Of a DNA stretch of 64,000 nt, positions 42,845-51,393 are shown in pieces. Under the pieces are notes generated by a model. It worked only from the letters and a program-made list of their open reading frames with translations. It searched no databases and had not been told where the DNA came from. The translations under genes were made by a program, and so were the position numbers. Numbering within the stretch: position 1 is the first letter of the stretch; the number at the start of each line of letters is the position of its first letter. The stretch is from Tribonema minus (Eukaryota > Sar > Xanthophyceae > Tribonematales > Tribonemataceae): the NCBI GenBank assembly GCA_017506865.1, contig JAFCMP010000179.1:496001-560000 (forward strand). Reading direction: 5' to 3'.

Positions 42845-44233
42845 TCACACACAAGACCTGATTGTGCCGATCATGTTTTCATCAAAGCCGGTGTCCTCAC
42901 ACACAGTCGGCAGCCCGTATGTGGTCGGGTAGCACAAATATACAAGGTTGAGCGGCTCCTCGAACACCTGCTGCCCGTCTCGCACCCTTCCCAAAAACTC
43001 GAGCAACACTACCTCCCGCTCCTTGCGTGTCATCTTGACGCGCTCGCCGTCCCTGGTGATGGTCCCATTGGGGCTGTAGCGCACAAAGACCACCGGCACC
43101 GTGTACTTCCGCGACAGGATAGCCTCGTGCACCTGCAGCATACGGGTGATCTCACAGGACACCAGGTAGCTGGCATGCGCCTCCTCGTCCACCTCAACAA
43201 TAAGAATGCAGGAAGTGATGGTGACGACATAGATGTCCAGGCGCGCGCGGTGGCGGTCAGGGTCGGGCACGCAGCCTGTGTACTGAATGGTGCACTCCTC
43301 ATCAATAGTGTAGCCTGCCTCTTTCAGCACCTTGACCACACGCATCTGCTGCTTGAGCTGCCGCTTGGCACCTTCCTTGCTGTGCATTGCGCGCTTGTGT
43401 CTGGTAAGGTGGGCAACTTGTGCACAAGTGTGGTCGCAGCCCTCAAAGTCACACTTGTATGGCCGATCACCGCTGTGCTTGCGCTTGTGCTTGATGAGGT
43501 CGCCGGACTGTGCGCACTCGAAATCGCAGCCCTCAAGGTCACATGTGTATGGCTTTTCACCACTGTGCTTGCGGGTATGCCTGATGAGATTGCTGCGGTC
43601 TGCACAAGCGTAGTCACAGCCCTCAATGTTACACTTATAGGGCTTGTCGCCGCTGTGAATGCGCTTGTGTGTGGTGAGGTTGCTGGACGTTGTGCATTTG
43701 AAGTCGCACCCCTCAAAGTCACACTTGAAAGGTTTTGCACCGCTGTGAGTGAGCTTGTGTGTGGTGAGGTTGCTGGACGTTGTGCATTTGAAGTCGCACC
43801 CCTCAAAGTCACACTTGAAAGGTTTTGCGCCGCTGTGAGTGAGTGTATGCCTGTTGAGGCTGGAGGACGTTTTACACTTGTAGTCGCAGCTCTCAAAGTC
43901 ACACTTGAAAGGCTTCTCGCTTGTATGTTGGCGCTTGTGTGTGACGAGATGACCGGATGTAGGAAAGAGCATATAGCGCTCCATGTTCTCATCTGCGTCC
44001 TTCTCCATGTCTGTTGATGATGGCGCCTCCGCAGCCTCTGCCATGGCACCCCCCAGCAATATGCTTGTGAATGGGCTGGATACGGTGCCGTCTTCTTGGA
44101 CACGAGCAATAAAACCTGCAACGTACTCCTGCGCTTCTGCATCCTTTGTGGCACATGCAGCTGACAGGCGTTGTCTTATGACATCGCTCCTCTGCTGCTC
44201 CATTGAAGGCTGTTTGTGTCGCAGCTTTGGCAT
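42845..44233 (-). CDS. C2H2 zinc-finger array fused to a PD-(D/E)XK-like nuclease
   Basis: 462 residues. Residues ~10-65 form a helical module (RSDVIRQRLSAAC..AQEYVAGFIARV) that also opens the EsV-1-7 nuclease gene at 50252. Next are one degenerate and six complete C2H2 fingers of the C-x4-C-x12-H-x3-H type in 30-residue steps; recognition helices differ (TSSSLNRH, TTSSNLTTH, ADRSNLIRH, AQSGDLIKH, AQVAHLTRH), with two nearly identical fingers. From ~300 a nuclease-like core reads RARLDIYVVTITSCILIVEVDEEAH (Asp, then E-V-D) and later VVFVRYSPNG. The layout is that of a natural zinc-finger nuclease: fingers to find DNA, core to cut. DNA cutting is inferred from motifs. Confidence 0.82.
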   Translation of the reverse strand: MPKLRHKQPSMEQQRSDVIRQRLSAACATKDAEAQEYVAGFIARVQEDGTVSSPFTSILLGGAMAEAAEAPSSTDMEKDADENMERYMLFPTSGHLVTHKRQHTSEKPFKCDFESCDYKCKTSSSLNRHTLTHSGAKPFKCDFEGCDFKCTTSSNLTTHKLTHSGAKPFKCDFEGCDFKCTTSSNLTTHKRIHSGDKPYKCNIEGCDYACADRSNLIRHTRKHSGEKPYTCDLEGCDFECAQSGDLIKHKRKHSGDRPYKCDFEGCDHTCAQVAHLTRHKRAMHSKEGAKRQLKQQMRVVKVLKEAGYTIDEECTIQYTGCVPDPDRHRARLDIYVVTITSCILIVEVDEEAHASYLVSCEITRMLQVHEAILSRKYTVPVVFVRYSPNGTITRDGERVKMTRKEREVVLLEFLGRVRDGQQVFEEPLNLVYLCYPTTYGLPTVCEDTGFDENMIGTIRSCV

Positions 44234-44555
44234 AGTACAGATGCTGTAAGCCTGAAACTAGAAAACAATTTTGATGCACACACCACGCCAGCAATGAAGT
44301 GAATGAAGGCAGGCGTCGCCCGCATTGAATTTCATTTAAAGTCGAGACCTCAACAAATTCGGTTTCGAATCTGAATTTTTGAACAGGGACGCCCAATCAT
44401 TCAAATTCGGTGTCTCAATATAAATGCAACGTGATTCACTCCGGTTCCCGGCCAAAGGCACCCGTGCGCTGTGTATACATAAATGTGGACCTGCAACTAC
44501 TCATTGTCAACAATGACCTGGCATTATTTTGCACTCTGTACACACGGTGCTCAAA
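44234..44555. other. Intergenic stretch, no gene seen
   Basis: About 320 bases between the C2H2-nuclease start and the next gene's end. It is AT-rich with gaattt, attcgg and tttcgaatc words (44330-44410) like other gaps in this window. It should hold the promoter of the C2H2-nuclease gene. No RNA or coding frame is convincing. Confidence 0.45.
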
Positions 44556-44984
44556 TCACGCTGCCTGCAGTGCGGCAACCATCATGCTCAGAAACGCTTG
44601 CAACTGCGCCGGGTCACCACTGGCTTGCGCTGCAACAAACTGAGCCTTGTACGCATCACGTTGTGCTTCAGTCAGCTTGGTCATGAAATTTCGGAACATG
44701 ATAGTTTGTTGGTCTTGAGGAATGCCTGCGGCAGTGAGCTGCACGCGACCCAGCGCTCTAACGTCAAGTGGGACTGTAGCGATAAGGTCGTCCAGCGCAT
44801 TCTTCTTTGTGACGGGGTCGTACAGCTCGGTCTTGACGGGCTCACCAGCAAAACCAGCAAGACTGTCATCATCCAACTGCAGGACAGGCGCGTTGCTCAG
44901 CCCCAGCATGTTGGTACGCTTGACTTCTCCAAACATTGCCTTGGACGGTATGAAAGGTCGTTTGCCGACTTGTAAGAGCGACAT
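44556..44984 (-). CDS. Conserved-looking protein of unknown function
   Basis: 142 residues from ATG 44984 (MSLLQVGKRPF). The first half is extended with hydrophobic and Asp/Asn turns (LQLDDDSLAGFAGEPVKTELYDP); the second half is helical with Gln/Ala-rich runs (AYKAQFVAAQASGDPAQLQAFLSMMVAALQAA). No family recognised. Composition is like small structural proteins of the virion, which is only a guess. Confidence 0.6.
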   Translation of the reverse strand: MSLLQVGKRPFIPSKAMFGEVKRTNMLGLSNAPVLQLDDDSLAGFAGEPVKTELYDPVTKKNALDDLIATVPLDVRALGRVQLTAAGIPQDQQTIMFRNFMTKLTEAQRDAYKAQFVAAQASGDPAQLQAFLSMMVAALQAA

Positions 44985-45211
44985 GTGCTTGCTTGCTTTG
45001 CTCACATGCACACATAAAAAAAGCTGGGGACGCACTGCTCACGCTTTGTAGCATCGCCGATGCATGCCGCCACTGGCGCCGGTGCTTTTATTGCGGTCTG
45101 AGGTGAGCGTTGTCGCTTGCGCTCGGATTTCTATGGCCATGACTACAGAATTTCGATTGAGAGCACTCTCAGGCAGAGAAATAATACAAGTAGTATGTAC
45201 TGAAGAGAGTG

Positions 45212-45442
45212 ATGTCCACGGTTTCAATGCCGCCCCGTTCAGCCTTGAACCTCAAGCTGCATGATGTCAAGGGCGCTGCAGCGTGTATCATAACGTGCGC
45301 TGATATGATGGCGGAAGATGCAGATCCTGATGTTGTGTCCCTTCTGCTCAACGCGTGCAAACAGCTCAGAGAGGAAGTGGAACGTCTTCAAGCAATGATT
45401 CCGGCGGACCTACTCGTTGAAGGTTCACTTGTCAGCAAATAA
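45212..45442 (+). CDS. Small helical protein
   Basis: 76 residues from ATG 45212 (MSTVSMPPRS), with another ATG at 45227. The middle is a long helix with Leu and Glu spacing like a coiled coil (VVSLLLNACKQLREEVERLQAMIP). The start codon is one codon after a GTG that opens the frame. It lies 30 bases upstream of the basic KSPRR protein on the same strand. Family not recognised. Confidence 0.55.
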   Translation: MSTVSMPPRSALNLKLHDVKGAAACIITCADMMAEDADPDVVSLLLNACKQLREEVERLQAMIPADLLVEGSLVSK

Positions 45443-45472
45443 TTTATGTGTCTTTTGGTATACTGCAATCGA

Positions 45473-45682
45473 ATGGCACCCAAGTCGCCTCGTCGCACGT
45501 CGAAAAGCCCCCGCAAGCACGGCAGCACTGCGCCACGCGTGCGCAACATTGCCGCTCTAATTGATGCCATCCGCGCCAATCAGCAGCATCGCACCCACGC
45601 GTCCCCAGTGCGTCTCGCCCGCAAGTCTCCGCGGCGCCGCACGCCATCCCATCGCACTCCTTCCAGGCGGCGCAGGAGGTGA
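45473..45682 (+). CDS. Protamine-like Ser-Pro-Arg basic protein
   Basis: 69 residues from ATG 45473 (MAPKSPRRTSKSPRK). Most of the chain is Arg, Lys, Ser, Pro and Thr, with KSPRR and TPSHRTPSRRR repeats and a terminal RRRRR. A short neutral helix (ALIDAIRANQ) interrupts it. Such sequences condense DNA, as protamines and histone H1 tails do. It is probably a virion DNA-packing protein and may work with the SPKK protein at 16827. Confidence 0.65.
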   Translation: MAPKSPRRTSKSPRKHGSTAPRVRNIAALIDAIRANQQHRTHASPVRLARKSPRRRTPSHRTPSRRRRR

Positions 45683-45713
45683 ATTTTAATATAATGCAAC
45701 AAGCATCAACGCC

Positions 45714-46157
45714 ATGACTGCGGACCCTCGGATAATAGCATACACAGGGATGCGGCACAGCGATCCAGATGGGCGCATCAGACCCATCCTCAAGCCAAAT
45801 TTGTTTCGATGCATTCTTCAAGAACGAAAGTATGAGACGACGGACCGCAACGAGCCCGTGCAATGGAGCAAATGGCTGGACATGCGCGATTTTATATGGG
45901 CCAAGGCAAGCAAGGATGCTTCAGTGCAGAATGTGGACCACCAGACCATGGTTTACGATTTGGATGCAGTCATGCGGTCTGTATTCGATGCATGCATAGT
46001 GTGGGGCGACCATCGCTCCTCCATTGATTACATGACACAGGCAGCTATAGACCAGCTCATAAAAAAGTGGCACTACTCTTTCGTGTCCCCTGCTCCCACG
46101 TCTCACATGCCAATGTCAATGCGACCTCTGGTAACATCAATCAAGAAGCAATTCTAA
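45714..46157 (+). CDS. Unknown globular protein
   Basis: 147 residues from ATG 45714 (MTADPRIIAY). It is Trp- and Tyr-rich (WSKWLDMRDFIWAKAS, WGDHRSSIDYM, KKWHYSF) with mixed helix and strand. No membrane helix, signal or known motif. Spacing to the neighbours (31 bases on both sides) is typical of a gene in a compact plus-strand block. Confidence 0.65.
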   Translation: MTADPRIIAYTGMRHSDPDGRIRPILKPNLFRCILQERKYETTDRNEPVQWSKWLDMRDFIWAKASKDASVQNVDHQTMVYDLDAVMRSVFDACIVWGDHRSSIDYMTQAAIDQLIKKWHYSFVSPAPTSHMPMSMRPLVTSIKKQF

Positions 46158-46188
46158 TTATAAAAATGTTTTCAACAAGTGAACGACC

Positions 46189-46794
46189 ATGCAACGTGCT
46201 GCAGTTGTTGGCCTTGTGACAATTGGCGGTCTGGCGCTGTTGGTGTGCTTGATATTGCGTCTCCTCAAACAGAGCCAGCACAAGGCGCAGGGTGCGTCAG
46301 TTGCAGTGGCAAGCAACGCGCAATATGCAGTGATAGCCAAGCTCAGTGGGGCTGCAGGTTCCATCAATGATGGTAGGAAATCGTCGTCGTGCTGGTTCGT
46401 AGTTCTGCCAGCAGGAAAGAACCAGAGGCTAGCGCTCAAACCTGCGACCAAGCCAAAAGCGTTCAAAACGTTCACATTGAGTGATGGACACTCCATTTTA
46501 CTGGATGCAGGGACCAGGTCGACATATGTAGCCCTCGACAGGACGATGAAGCCCTTCACTGGACTTATGGGAGCTCAGGGCGCGTCGGCACCCATGCTGC
46601 TGGAAATGGGTGCAAATGGAGGGCTGCAGTTCTCCACTGCTAAAGGTCAGTGCGTCGGAGTGGACTGGCGGGCAGACGCCAACGACGGTAAACCAGTGTT
46701 TTACAGTAGCACTCAGTGCCCAGCAGGCGTCACAGCCAAGCTGCAGAAGTTACACGTAGTACCTTATGGTGTAGACTGCTCCAAGCTAGCGTAG
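46189..46794 (+). CDS. N-anchored membrane protein
   Basis: 201 residues. One N-terminal helix (AAVVGLVTIGGLALLVCLILRLL, ~4-26) is followed by a beta-rich ectodomain with paired Cys residues (SSSCWFVVLPAG, GQCVGVDWRAD, SSTQCPAGV, VDCSKLA). The layout is like the membrane proteins of virus particles with disulfide-linked domains. It overlaps the tail of the convergent acidic gene by 31 bases. Family not recognised. Confidence 0.65.
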   Translation: MQRAAVVGLVTIGGLALLVCLILRLLKQSQHKAQGASVAVASNAQYAVIAKLSGAAGSINDGRKSSSCWFVVLPAGKNQRLALKPATKPKAFKTFTLSDGHSILLDAGTRSTYVALDRTMKPFTGLMGAQGASAPMLLEMGANGGLQFSTAKGQCVGVDWRADANDGKPVFYSSTQCPAGVTAKLQKLHVVPYGVDCSKLA

Positions 46795-47054
46795 TGTAGG
46801 GGAAGCGGCTGCGCCATGTAGTTGAGTTCATCCTCTGAGTCCAACTCACTATAATCCGAACTATCACCACCATCTGAGTCAGATTCATCTTCCTCACCGC
46901 TGCTGCTACTCGTTTCGTCTAGCTCATCAGGCCATAAACTCTTGTACTCTTCTTCAGTAAAGCCAGCATTCGTGAGAGAACGCGGTGACAATGTCTGCAT
47001 TGATTGTTTCGATTGTTTCGTCTTGGCACGTGTTTGCATCGGTTCTGATGACAT
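46764..47054 (-). CDS. Acidic low-complexity protein
   Basis: 96 residues from ATG 47054 (MSSEPMQTRAKTKQSK). A basic N-terminal stretch is followed by a helix (NAGFTEEEYKSLWPDELDE) and an Asp/Ser/Glu-rich C-terminal half (GEEDESDSDGGDSSDYSELDSEDE). No family recognised. It may be a partner for basic proteins. The ATG at 47099 is a less likely start. Confidence 0.5.
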   Translation of the reverse strand: MSSEPMQTRAKTKQSKQSMQTLSPRSLTNAGFTEEEYKSLWPDELDETSSSSGEEDESDSDGGDSSDYSELDSEDELNYMAQPLPLHYASLEQSTP

Positions 47055-47118
47055 GACCAGGGTCTCTTGTTTTGAAATCAACTTTTTTTGTGTTAGCATT
47101 AGTACACACTCTCAACTT

Positions 47119-47559
47119 ATGAATTCTGATCTGTTTGTCGCTGTAGTCATCATCATCTTGTACCTACTGGGCATAGGCCAGTGCAAATATGCGACGGTGG
47201 TGGCAATAGGCCTGGCAGTGTACAGCTGGTGTGCCAAGTCAAGGCATGGAGACTGTCCATCGTGTGCAGACAAGTTCCCCATGTCCAATGATGATTTCAA
47301 CAACATGATCCTTGCAAATTTGAGGAGGCAAGAGCGAGGCAGTCAAGGGGCAGCGGCGGCGCCGCCTCCAGGTGGTGCACCACCTACCACAGCTGCCTCA
47401 GACACCCGTGACGTTCCGCCTTCAGATGACAAACCTCAGTCGCAACTGCCATCCCGCTTTGCAGGCGACAGGTCAGCGTTTTATGAAACTGTGTACAGGG
47501 ATGAAGCTCTGACGCCTAGACAGAGTCCGGGCATTTTCACTCTCGATGCACTCAGGTAA
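47119..47559 (+). CDS. Membrane protein with Pro-rich tail
   Basis: 146 residues from ATG 47119. Helix 1 (DLFVAVVIIILYLLGIG, ~3-20) and a second (YATVVAIGLAVYSW, ~23-38) open the protein; CPSC follows, then a Pro/Ala/Gly-rich linker and a polar C-terminus (FAGDRSAFYETVYRDEALTPRQSPG). It is divergent from the acidic gene. Virion membrane localisation is plausible. The longer frame from 46942 is rejected because it runs through the neighbour's promoter and coding part. Confidence 0.65.
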   Translation: MNSDLFVAVVIIILYLLGIGQCKYATVVAIGLAVYSWCAKSRHGDCPSCADKFPMSNDDFNNMILANLRRQERGSQGAAAAPPPGGAPPTTAASDTRDVPPSDDKPQSQLPSRFAGDRSAFYETVYRDEALTPRQSPGIFTLDALR

Positions 47560-47616
47560 GGCGCGTTTCGCTGAGGCTCATTAATATGTGTGCTATGTGT
47601 TATAGAGAGATACAAG

Positions 47617-48249
47617 ATGCCTCGCCACTCTAACATCGAAGATGTCGGAACGAGGGCTGCGGCGTATTTTGATATGCCCGTAGCTGACAGACTGCGTGAC
47701 GCGGACCAGAAGTATGCAGTGGTGAGCATAGTAGCACCAGAGGGCACAGCCCAAAAATCCAAGGACATGATGATACGCATCTACGGATGCCGCCCAACGA
47801 TTCAGCAGGCTAATGAGTATGCGCGCAAGCTGCGTGACTCCAACAATTTCTTTGATGTTTACACGATCGAAACGCATGAGTGGGCACCCCTTCCGCCTCA
47901 CATAGACAGCATTGAAGACGTGCAGTGCACAGACGAGCGCGTACAAAGCATTCGGGACTCTTACATTGAGCACCTCAAGGGGCAGAAAGCCGAGCTGATC
48001 GAACGTCTCGAGAACCAAGAGAGGGAAATCGCTATTAAAGAGGGGCAACGCCGGGCGCTCAAGAAGGAGAGGAAAAAGTATTACGACAAAAAGGGTAGGC
48101 CTCTTGTAAGTATGAGTCAAATACCCGAGGATGTGCGCCTACCTAGGGACAGGGCTAAGAAGCCTGCTGAAGTTGTCACCAATGACGAGGCTGAAGACAT
48201 CTTTTCAAGCGATGACGAGGGGGAATCTGCACAGGAGTCAAAGGCATGA
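47617..48249 (+). CDS. DUF5832-like NCLDV protein
   Basis: 210 residues from ATG 47617 (MPRHSNIEDVG). The pattern is that of a family conserved in many giant viruses: DQKYAVVSIVAPEGTAQKSKD, KIYG-type turn with IRIYGCRPTIQQANEYARKLR, then FFDVYTIETHEWAPLPPHIDSIEDVQ. The rest is a long charged helix (AELIERLENQEREIAIKEGQRRALKKERKKY) and an acidic tail. The family has no known activity. It is a marker for the Nucleocytoviricota origin of the window. Confidence 0.78.
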   Translation: MPRHSNIEDVGTRAAAYFDMPVADRLRDADQKYAVVSIVAPEGTAQKSKDMMIRIYGCRPTIQQANEYARKLRDSNNFFDVYTIETHEWAPLPPHIDSIEDVQCTDERVQSIRDSYIEHLKGQKAELIERLENQEREIAIKEGQRRALKKERKKYYDKKGRPLVSMSQIPEDVRLPRDRAKKPAEVVTNDEAEDIFSSDDEGESAQESKA

Positions 48250-48497
48250 AGCTCGGGCCACACATTTAAAATGTGGGTAATAGCAAACAAGACATGACGG
48301 AAAAAATTGTTGAATTCATTGCATTGTGCATACGTGTATTGAGAGCGGACCTGCCTGATGACTTGAGCTGGAAAGAAACACAAGACCGCGTGTCAGTGTT
48401 ATTGATGTAGCTGTGGCGACACTCTCATGGTAGGTGTGCTTGCCAAGTAGGTGCTCAGAAATCGCATGGAAACATTTTGTGCATATGGACTCGATCA

Positions 48498-49712
48498 TCA
48501 CACCATGTACTTCGTCATTTCAGTCTGCTTCACCTTGGCGTAGCGCTGCTGGAGGTGCAATATTGCGCGTCGTGCCAGGGAGTCCACACGAAGCCAAAGC
48601 TGACGGTCCATCGTGACGCCGTGGTGCGCGGCCACTTGCCTAGCCAAACCTTCAAGGCCCTCACGCGCGTCCACTGCAAAGTTGATTGCGCCTTCTATGG
48701 GGGGGAGGCCTCCGTCGCGGTATCGAATCACTGTATAGCCGAGTGCCGTGGTGGCACGAGTTTTGTGGGAGTCATGATCGTGCTTATCCCTGTGGTAATG
48801 GACGCCATCGTACTCGACTATGTCCTTCTTAAGCAGCAGGTCGGGGATAATGGATGTGCCGTCGGGTAGCTGGATGCGGTGGTCGAGGCAGGCAAGGTAG
48901 GGGTCGAGGGGGTCTCCCTCAAACACGGCCAAGATAAGGAAGGCCGTCGACGTTGCGAAAAATTCTTGAGTTGACTTTCCCCTGAGTTTCACCCCGCAGA
49001 TGTCGCCCAGGCAGTCAGACAGTCGCTGTCCGTGCTCACAGCGGCAGTGTTTGATGTCGATCATGCCGTCAATTTTGCAGTTAGAGCAACACGTGGGGCG
49101 TTCGTCCTCCTCAAAGCCGAAGATCGGTCGCACCTGACCACACCCGCACAAAACATTGACGACATTGACCATGTTGTCATCCTTGCAAAGTGCACAGCAA
49201 GTGGCATGTTTGTCCTCCTTAAAACCGAAGCTCGGTCGTGCCTCCCCGCAAATGCAGCGCCTGTTGACAATATCGCTCATGTTGTCCTGCTTGCAATGTG
49301 CACAGCAGGTGGCGCGCAAGTCCTCCTCAAAACCGAAGCTCGGTCTTGCCTTGCCACAGTTGCAGCGTCTGTTTGCAATGTCTGTCATGTTGTCATTTTT
49401 GCAGAGTGCACAGCAAGTGGGACGTTCGTCCTTTTCAAAACCAAAGCTCGGTCTTACCTTTCCGCACTCACAGCGCCGGCTGACGATGTTGACCATACTG
49501 TCCATCTTGCATAGCGCACAGCAAGTGGCGCGTACGTCCTCCTCAAAACCAAAGCTCGGTCTCACTCGTCCGCACTCACACCTCCTGCTAACGATGTTGA
49601 CCATGTCATCTGACTTGCAAAGTGCACAGCAGGTGGCGCGTTCGTCTTCCTCAACACCGAAGCTCGGTTGTGACTTGCCACAGCTGCAACGTCTGTGGGA
49701 GATGTTGACCAT
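48498..49712 (-). CDS. EsV-1-7 repeat array fused to a PD-(D/E)XK-like nuclease, downstream part
   Basis: 404 codons. Six EsV-1-7-type repeats of 36 residues (108 bp) come first, each C-x-C-G-x..P-S-F-G..C-C-x-x-C-K-x..M-x-x-I. The canonical motif is C-x4-C-x16-C-x2-H; here the last His is Cys. Then a nuclease-like core of the DUF559/Vsr kind: IIPDLLLKKDIVEYDGVHYH (Asp, then E-Y-D-G), followed by LGYTVIRYRDGGLP. The same frame continues upstream, past a TAA at 49728-49730 and five open codons, into the N-terminal part. The whole is probably one gene of ~585 codons with a nonsense codon, or two proteins made separately. EsV-1-7 motifs are known from phaeoviruses and brown algal developmental regulators. 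Confidence 0.82.
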   Translation of the reverse strand: MVNISHRRCSCGKSQPSFGVEEDERATCCALCKSDDMVNIVSRRCECGRVRPSFGFEEDVRATCCALCKMDSMVNIVSRRCECGKVRPSFGFEKDERPTCCALCKNDNMTDIANRRCNCGKARPSFGFEEDLRATCCAHCKQDNMSDIVNRRCICGEARPSFGFKEDKHATCCALCKDDNMVNVVNVLCGCGQVRPIFGFEEDERPTCCSNCKIDGMIDIKHCRCEHGQRLSDCLGDICGVKLRGKSTQEFFATSTAFLILAVFEGDPLDPYLACLDHRIQLPDGTSIIPDLLLKKDIVEYDGVHYHRDKHDHDSHKTRATTALGYTVIRYRDGGLPPIEGAINFAVDAREGLEGLARQVAAHHGVTMDRQLWLRVDSLARRAILHLQQRYAKVKQTEMTKYMV

Positions 49713-49727
49713 ATCGTCTTTTTTGCA

Positions 49728-50252
49728 TTACGCACAGCAAGTGGCGCACTCATCTTCCTCAAAACCAAAGCTCGGTTGTGCATTCCCGCACATACAACTC
49801 TTATCGACTACGTTTACCATACCCTCGCTTTTGTGCGTAATGCACCACTGACCTCCAGCGCCAGGGACGTTGTACTTCGCCTGCTTCGTACACGTCGGCT
49901 GCCTGCATTCATTGAGCCGCTTGTGCTCTTCACACCACTTGCGCGGCGCGTTGTGGGGGCAACCGGGAAATGCACACGGCTTCCTCACGGTGCCACCGCC
50001 ACTCACGGCGCTCGCTGCAGTCAGCACAGTGCTCGCTAAAATGGGTACGGGATCCTGTGGTTCCTCCTCCATGAACTGTGCAATGTACGCAGGGGCATCC
50101 TCTGCTCGCCTCGCATACTCTGCGGCGAGCCGTGCGCGAACGACATCCCTCCTTGCAGCAGCGTCTGATCTGTACTGCATGCGGCGCCGCCGGTTTGCTT
50201 TTGCTGCCTCAGCTGAGGGCTTGGGGAAAACCTGTTGCTTGCTCTTTGCCAT
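49728..50252 (-). CDS. N-terminal part of the EsV-1-7 nuclease gene
   Basis: 174 codons from ATG 50252 (MAKSKQQVFPKPS), ending at TAA 49728-49730. It has the helical module shared with the C2H2-nuclease (RRDVVRARLAAEY..APAYIAQFM), then a Cys-rich stretch (CAFPGCPHNAPRKWCEEHK) and a canonical EsV-1-7 motif with ECRQPTC..WCITHK and the GMVNV turn, then the first repeat of the array ending C-C-A just before the stop. The stop replaces the Leu codon of the conserved C-C-A-L-C-K, so the frame is broken in the middle of a repeat. A TATA-like ttaatatatg at 50311-50320 on the minus strand lies ~60 bases upstream. Confidence 0.75.
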   Translation of the reverse strand: MAKSKQQVFPKPSAEAAKANRRRRMQYRSDAAARRDVVRARLAAEYARRAEDAPAYIAQFMEEEPQDPVPILASTVLTAASAVSGGGTVRKPCAFPGCPHNAPRKWCEEHKRLNECRQPTCTKQAKYNVPGAGGQWCITHKSEGMVNVVDKSCMCGNAQPSFGFEEDECATCCA

Positions 50253-50576
50253 TCTTGTATCTTTGTGTGTGATGCGTGAGAGTGAAACAGTGTGTGTATA
50301 CCCCCTTGCGCATATATTAATTGCGCGCATGCAAACGCAAACTGTATTTAATACTCGAATCCTAAAGTTCGTGATCGAATTCTACAGGTCTGAACTGTCG
50401 CGCGCGCCTATTTTGCGCCAATGCAAACGAAGTGCTTTGTGTGCTAATGATGTCATGACAGCAGTCAAAGTACGACTCAATCAGTTCCATGTTTGAGAAA
50501 AAAACTTGTGCAGAGACAGAACTTATTTCTTAGCCCTTTGTTTGTGTGTATTAAGCGGTGATGGCAAGACTGCTTC

Positions 50577-51377
50577 TCACTCATGTAGAGCCAGCCACTC
50601 TTGCATGGCTGACGTACCAGCGACTGCAATCAACTCTATAAACTCAACAGGCCTTGGTCGAACTCCATGTCTCCACAGATAGTCCACTGCTTCAACGTGG
50701 CCGCGTTTCACCGCGGGAAGGAGCAGAAAATGAGCGCAGCCTAGTGCTGCTCTCACGACTTGGGCGTGCTCCTTCTCCAGTGTTGCCACCACTTGCATGC
50801 AATTGTGCGCTAGCGCAGAGTGCAGCAGTATCCCGATCCTTGCATCATCATAACAGTTCAAGCACAGGCTCTTGACCATCGTGTCCAGGATCGAAAATCT
50901 AGCGTGATCTTCAAAGCACCACGACACGAATCCGTCATAGTCAAAGGGCACGTACACGCTCAGCAGGTACCGCAATGCTCTGCCGGACGCCGTGCGTGCT
51001 GCTGCTTGCGCCACGCACTCATTTACCGGATAAAGCAAACGTTGAATTCGCCACCATCTCAAGCACGGCTCAGAGTTGGCAACAGCGGCCGCTTTGTACA
51101 CGGCATCACATGCCTCTGCATTGTTGATGCCTGACAAGTTATGAACTGCTGCCAGTTTCATGAGCGCCCCTGCATGCGCTTGTGATGATGCAATGACCCA
51201 TGCATGTAGGTCAGGCTCCTTGCCGTTCGCCAAATCACAACACCACGCTACAGTTGTGTACGTTTGTGCCATCCTCGTAGCAGTGGTGTGGGTGCCGTGT
51301 GTTGCAGCGTAAGCACGTGACCAGGCCTTATTAATGCTTGCGAGCATGTATCCTCCTCCGCTCATGTACTCCACCAT
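50577..51377 (-). CDS. F-box/ankyrin-like helical repeat protein
   Basis: 266 residues from ATG 51377 (MVEYMSGGGYM). The frame opens earlier with a Gln-rich stretch, but this overlaps the neighbouring gene and is rejected. The chain is a set of helical hairpins: CLRWWRIQRLL, ALRYLLSVYVPFDYDGFVSWCFED, ALAHNCMQVVATLEKEH, AVKRGHVEAVDYLWRHG. These are degenerate ankyrin-type repeats of a kind common in giant viruses, often with an F-box at the N-terminus (the first ~40 residues have some F-box spacing). Probable adaptor for ubiquitin ligases; the F-box is uncertain. Confidence 0.6.
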   Translation of the reverse strand: MVEYMSGGGYMLASINKAWSRAYAATHGTHTTATRMAQTYTTVAWCCDLANGKEPDLHAWVIASSQAHAGALMKLAAVHNLSGINNAEACDAVYKAAAVANSEPCLRWWRIQRLLYPVNECVAQAAARTASGRALRYLLSVYVPFDYDGFVSWCFEDHARFSILDTMVKSLCLNCYDDARIGILLHSALAHNCMQVVATLEKEHAQVVRAALGCAHFLLLPAVKRGHVEAVDYLWRHGVRPRPVEFIELIAVAGTSAMQEWLALHE

Positions 51378-51393
51378 GTTCTGGATGATGTGA

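Noticed and set aside
42827-44017. 396-codon plus frame opposite the C2H2 gene
   Set aside because: Antisense of the repeated fingers gives a periodic Leu/Val-rich text; no ligand or domain.
43030-44154. Long minus frames overlapping the C2H2 gene
   Set aside because: Low-complexity readings of the finger repeat in a wrong frame (Ser/Thr- and Arg-rich).
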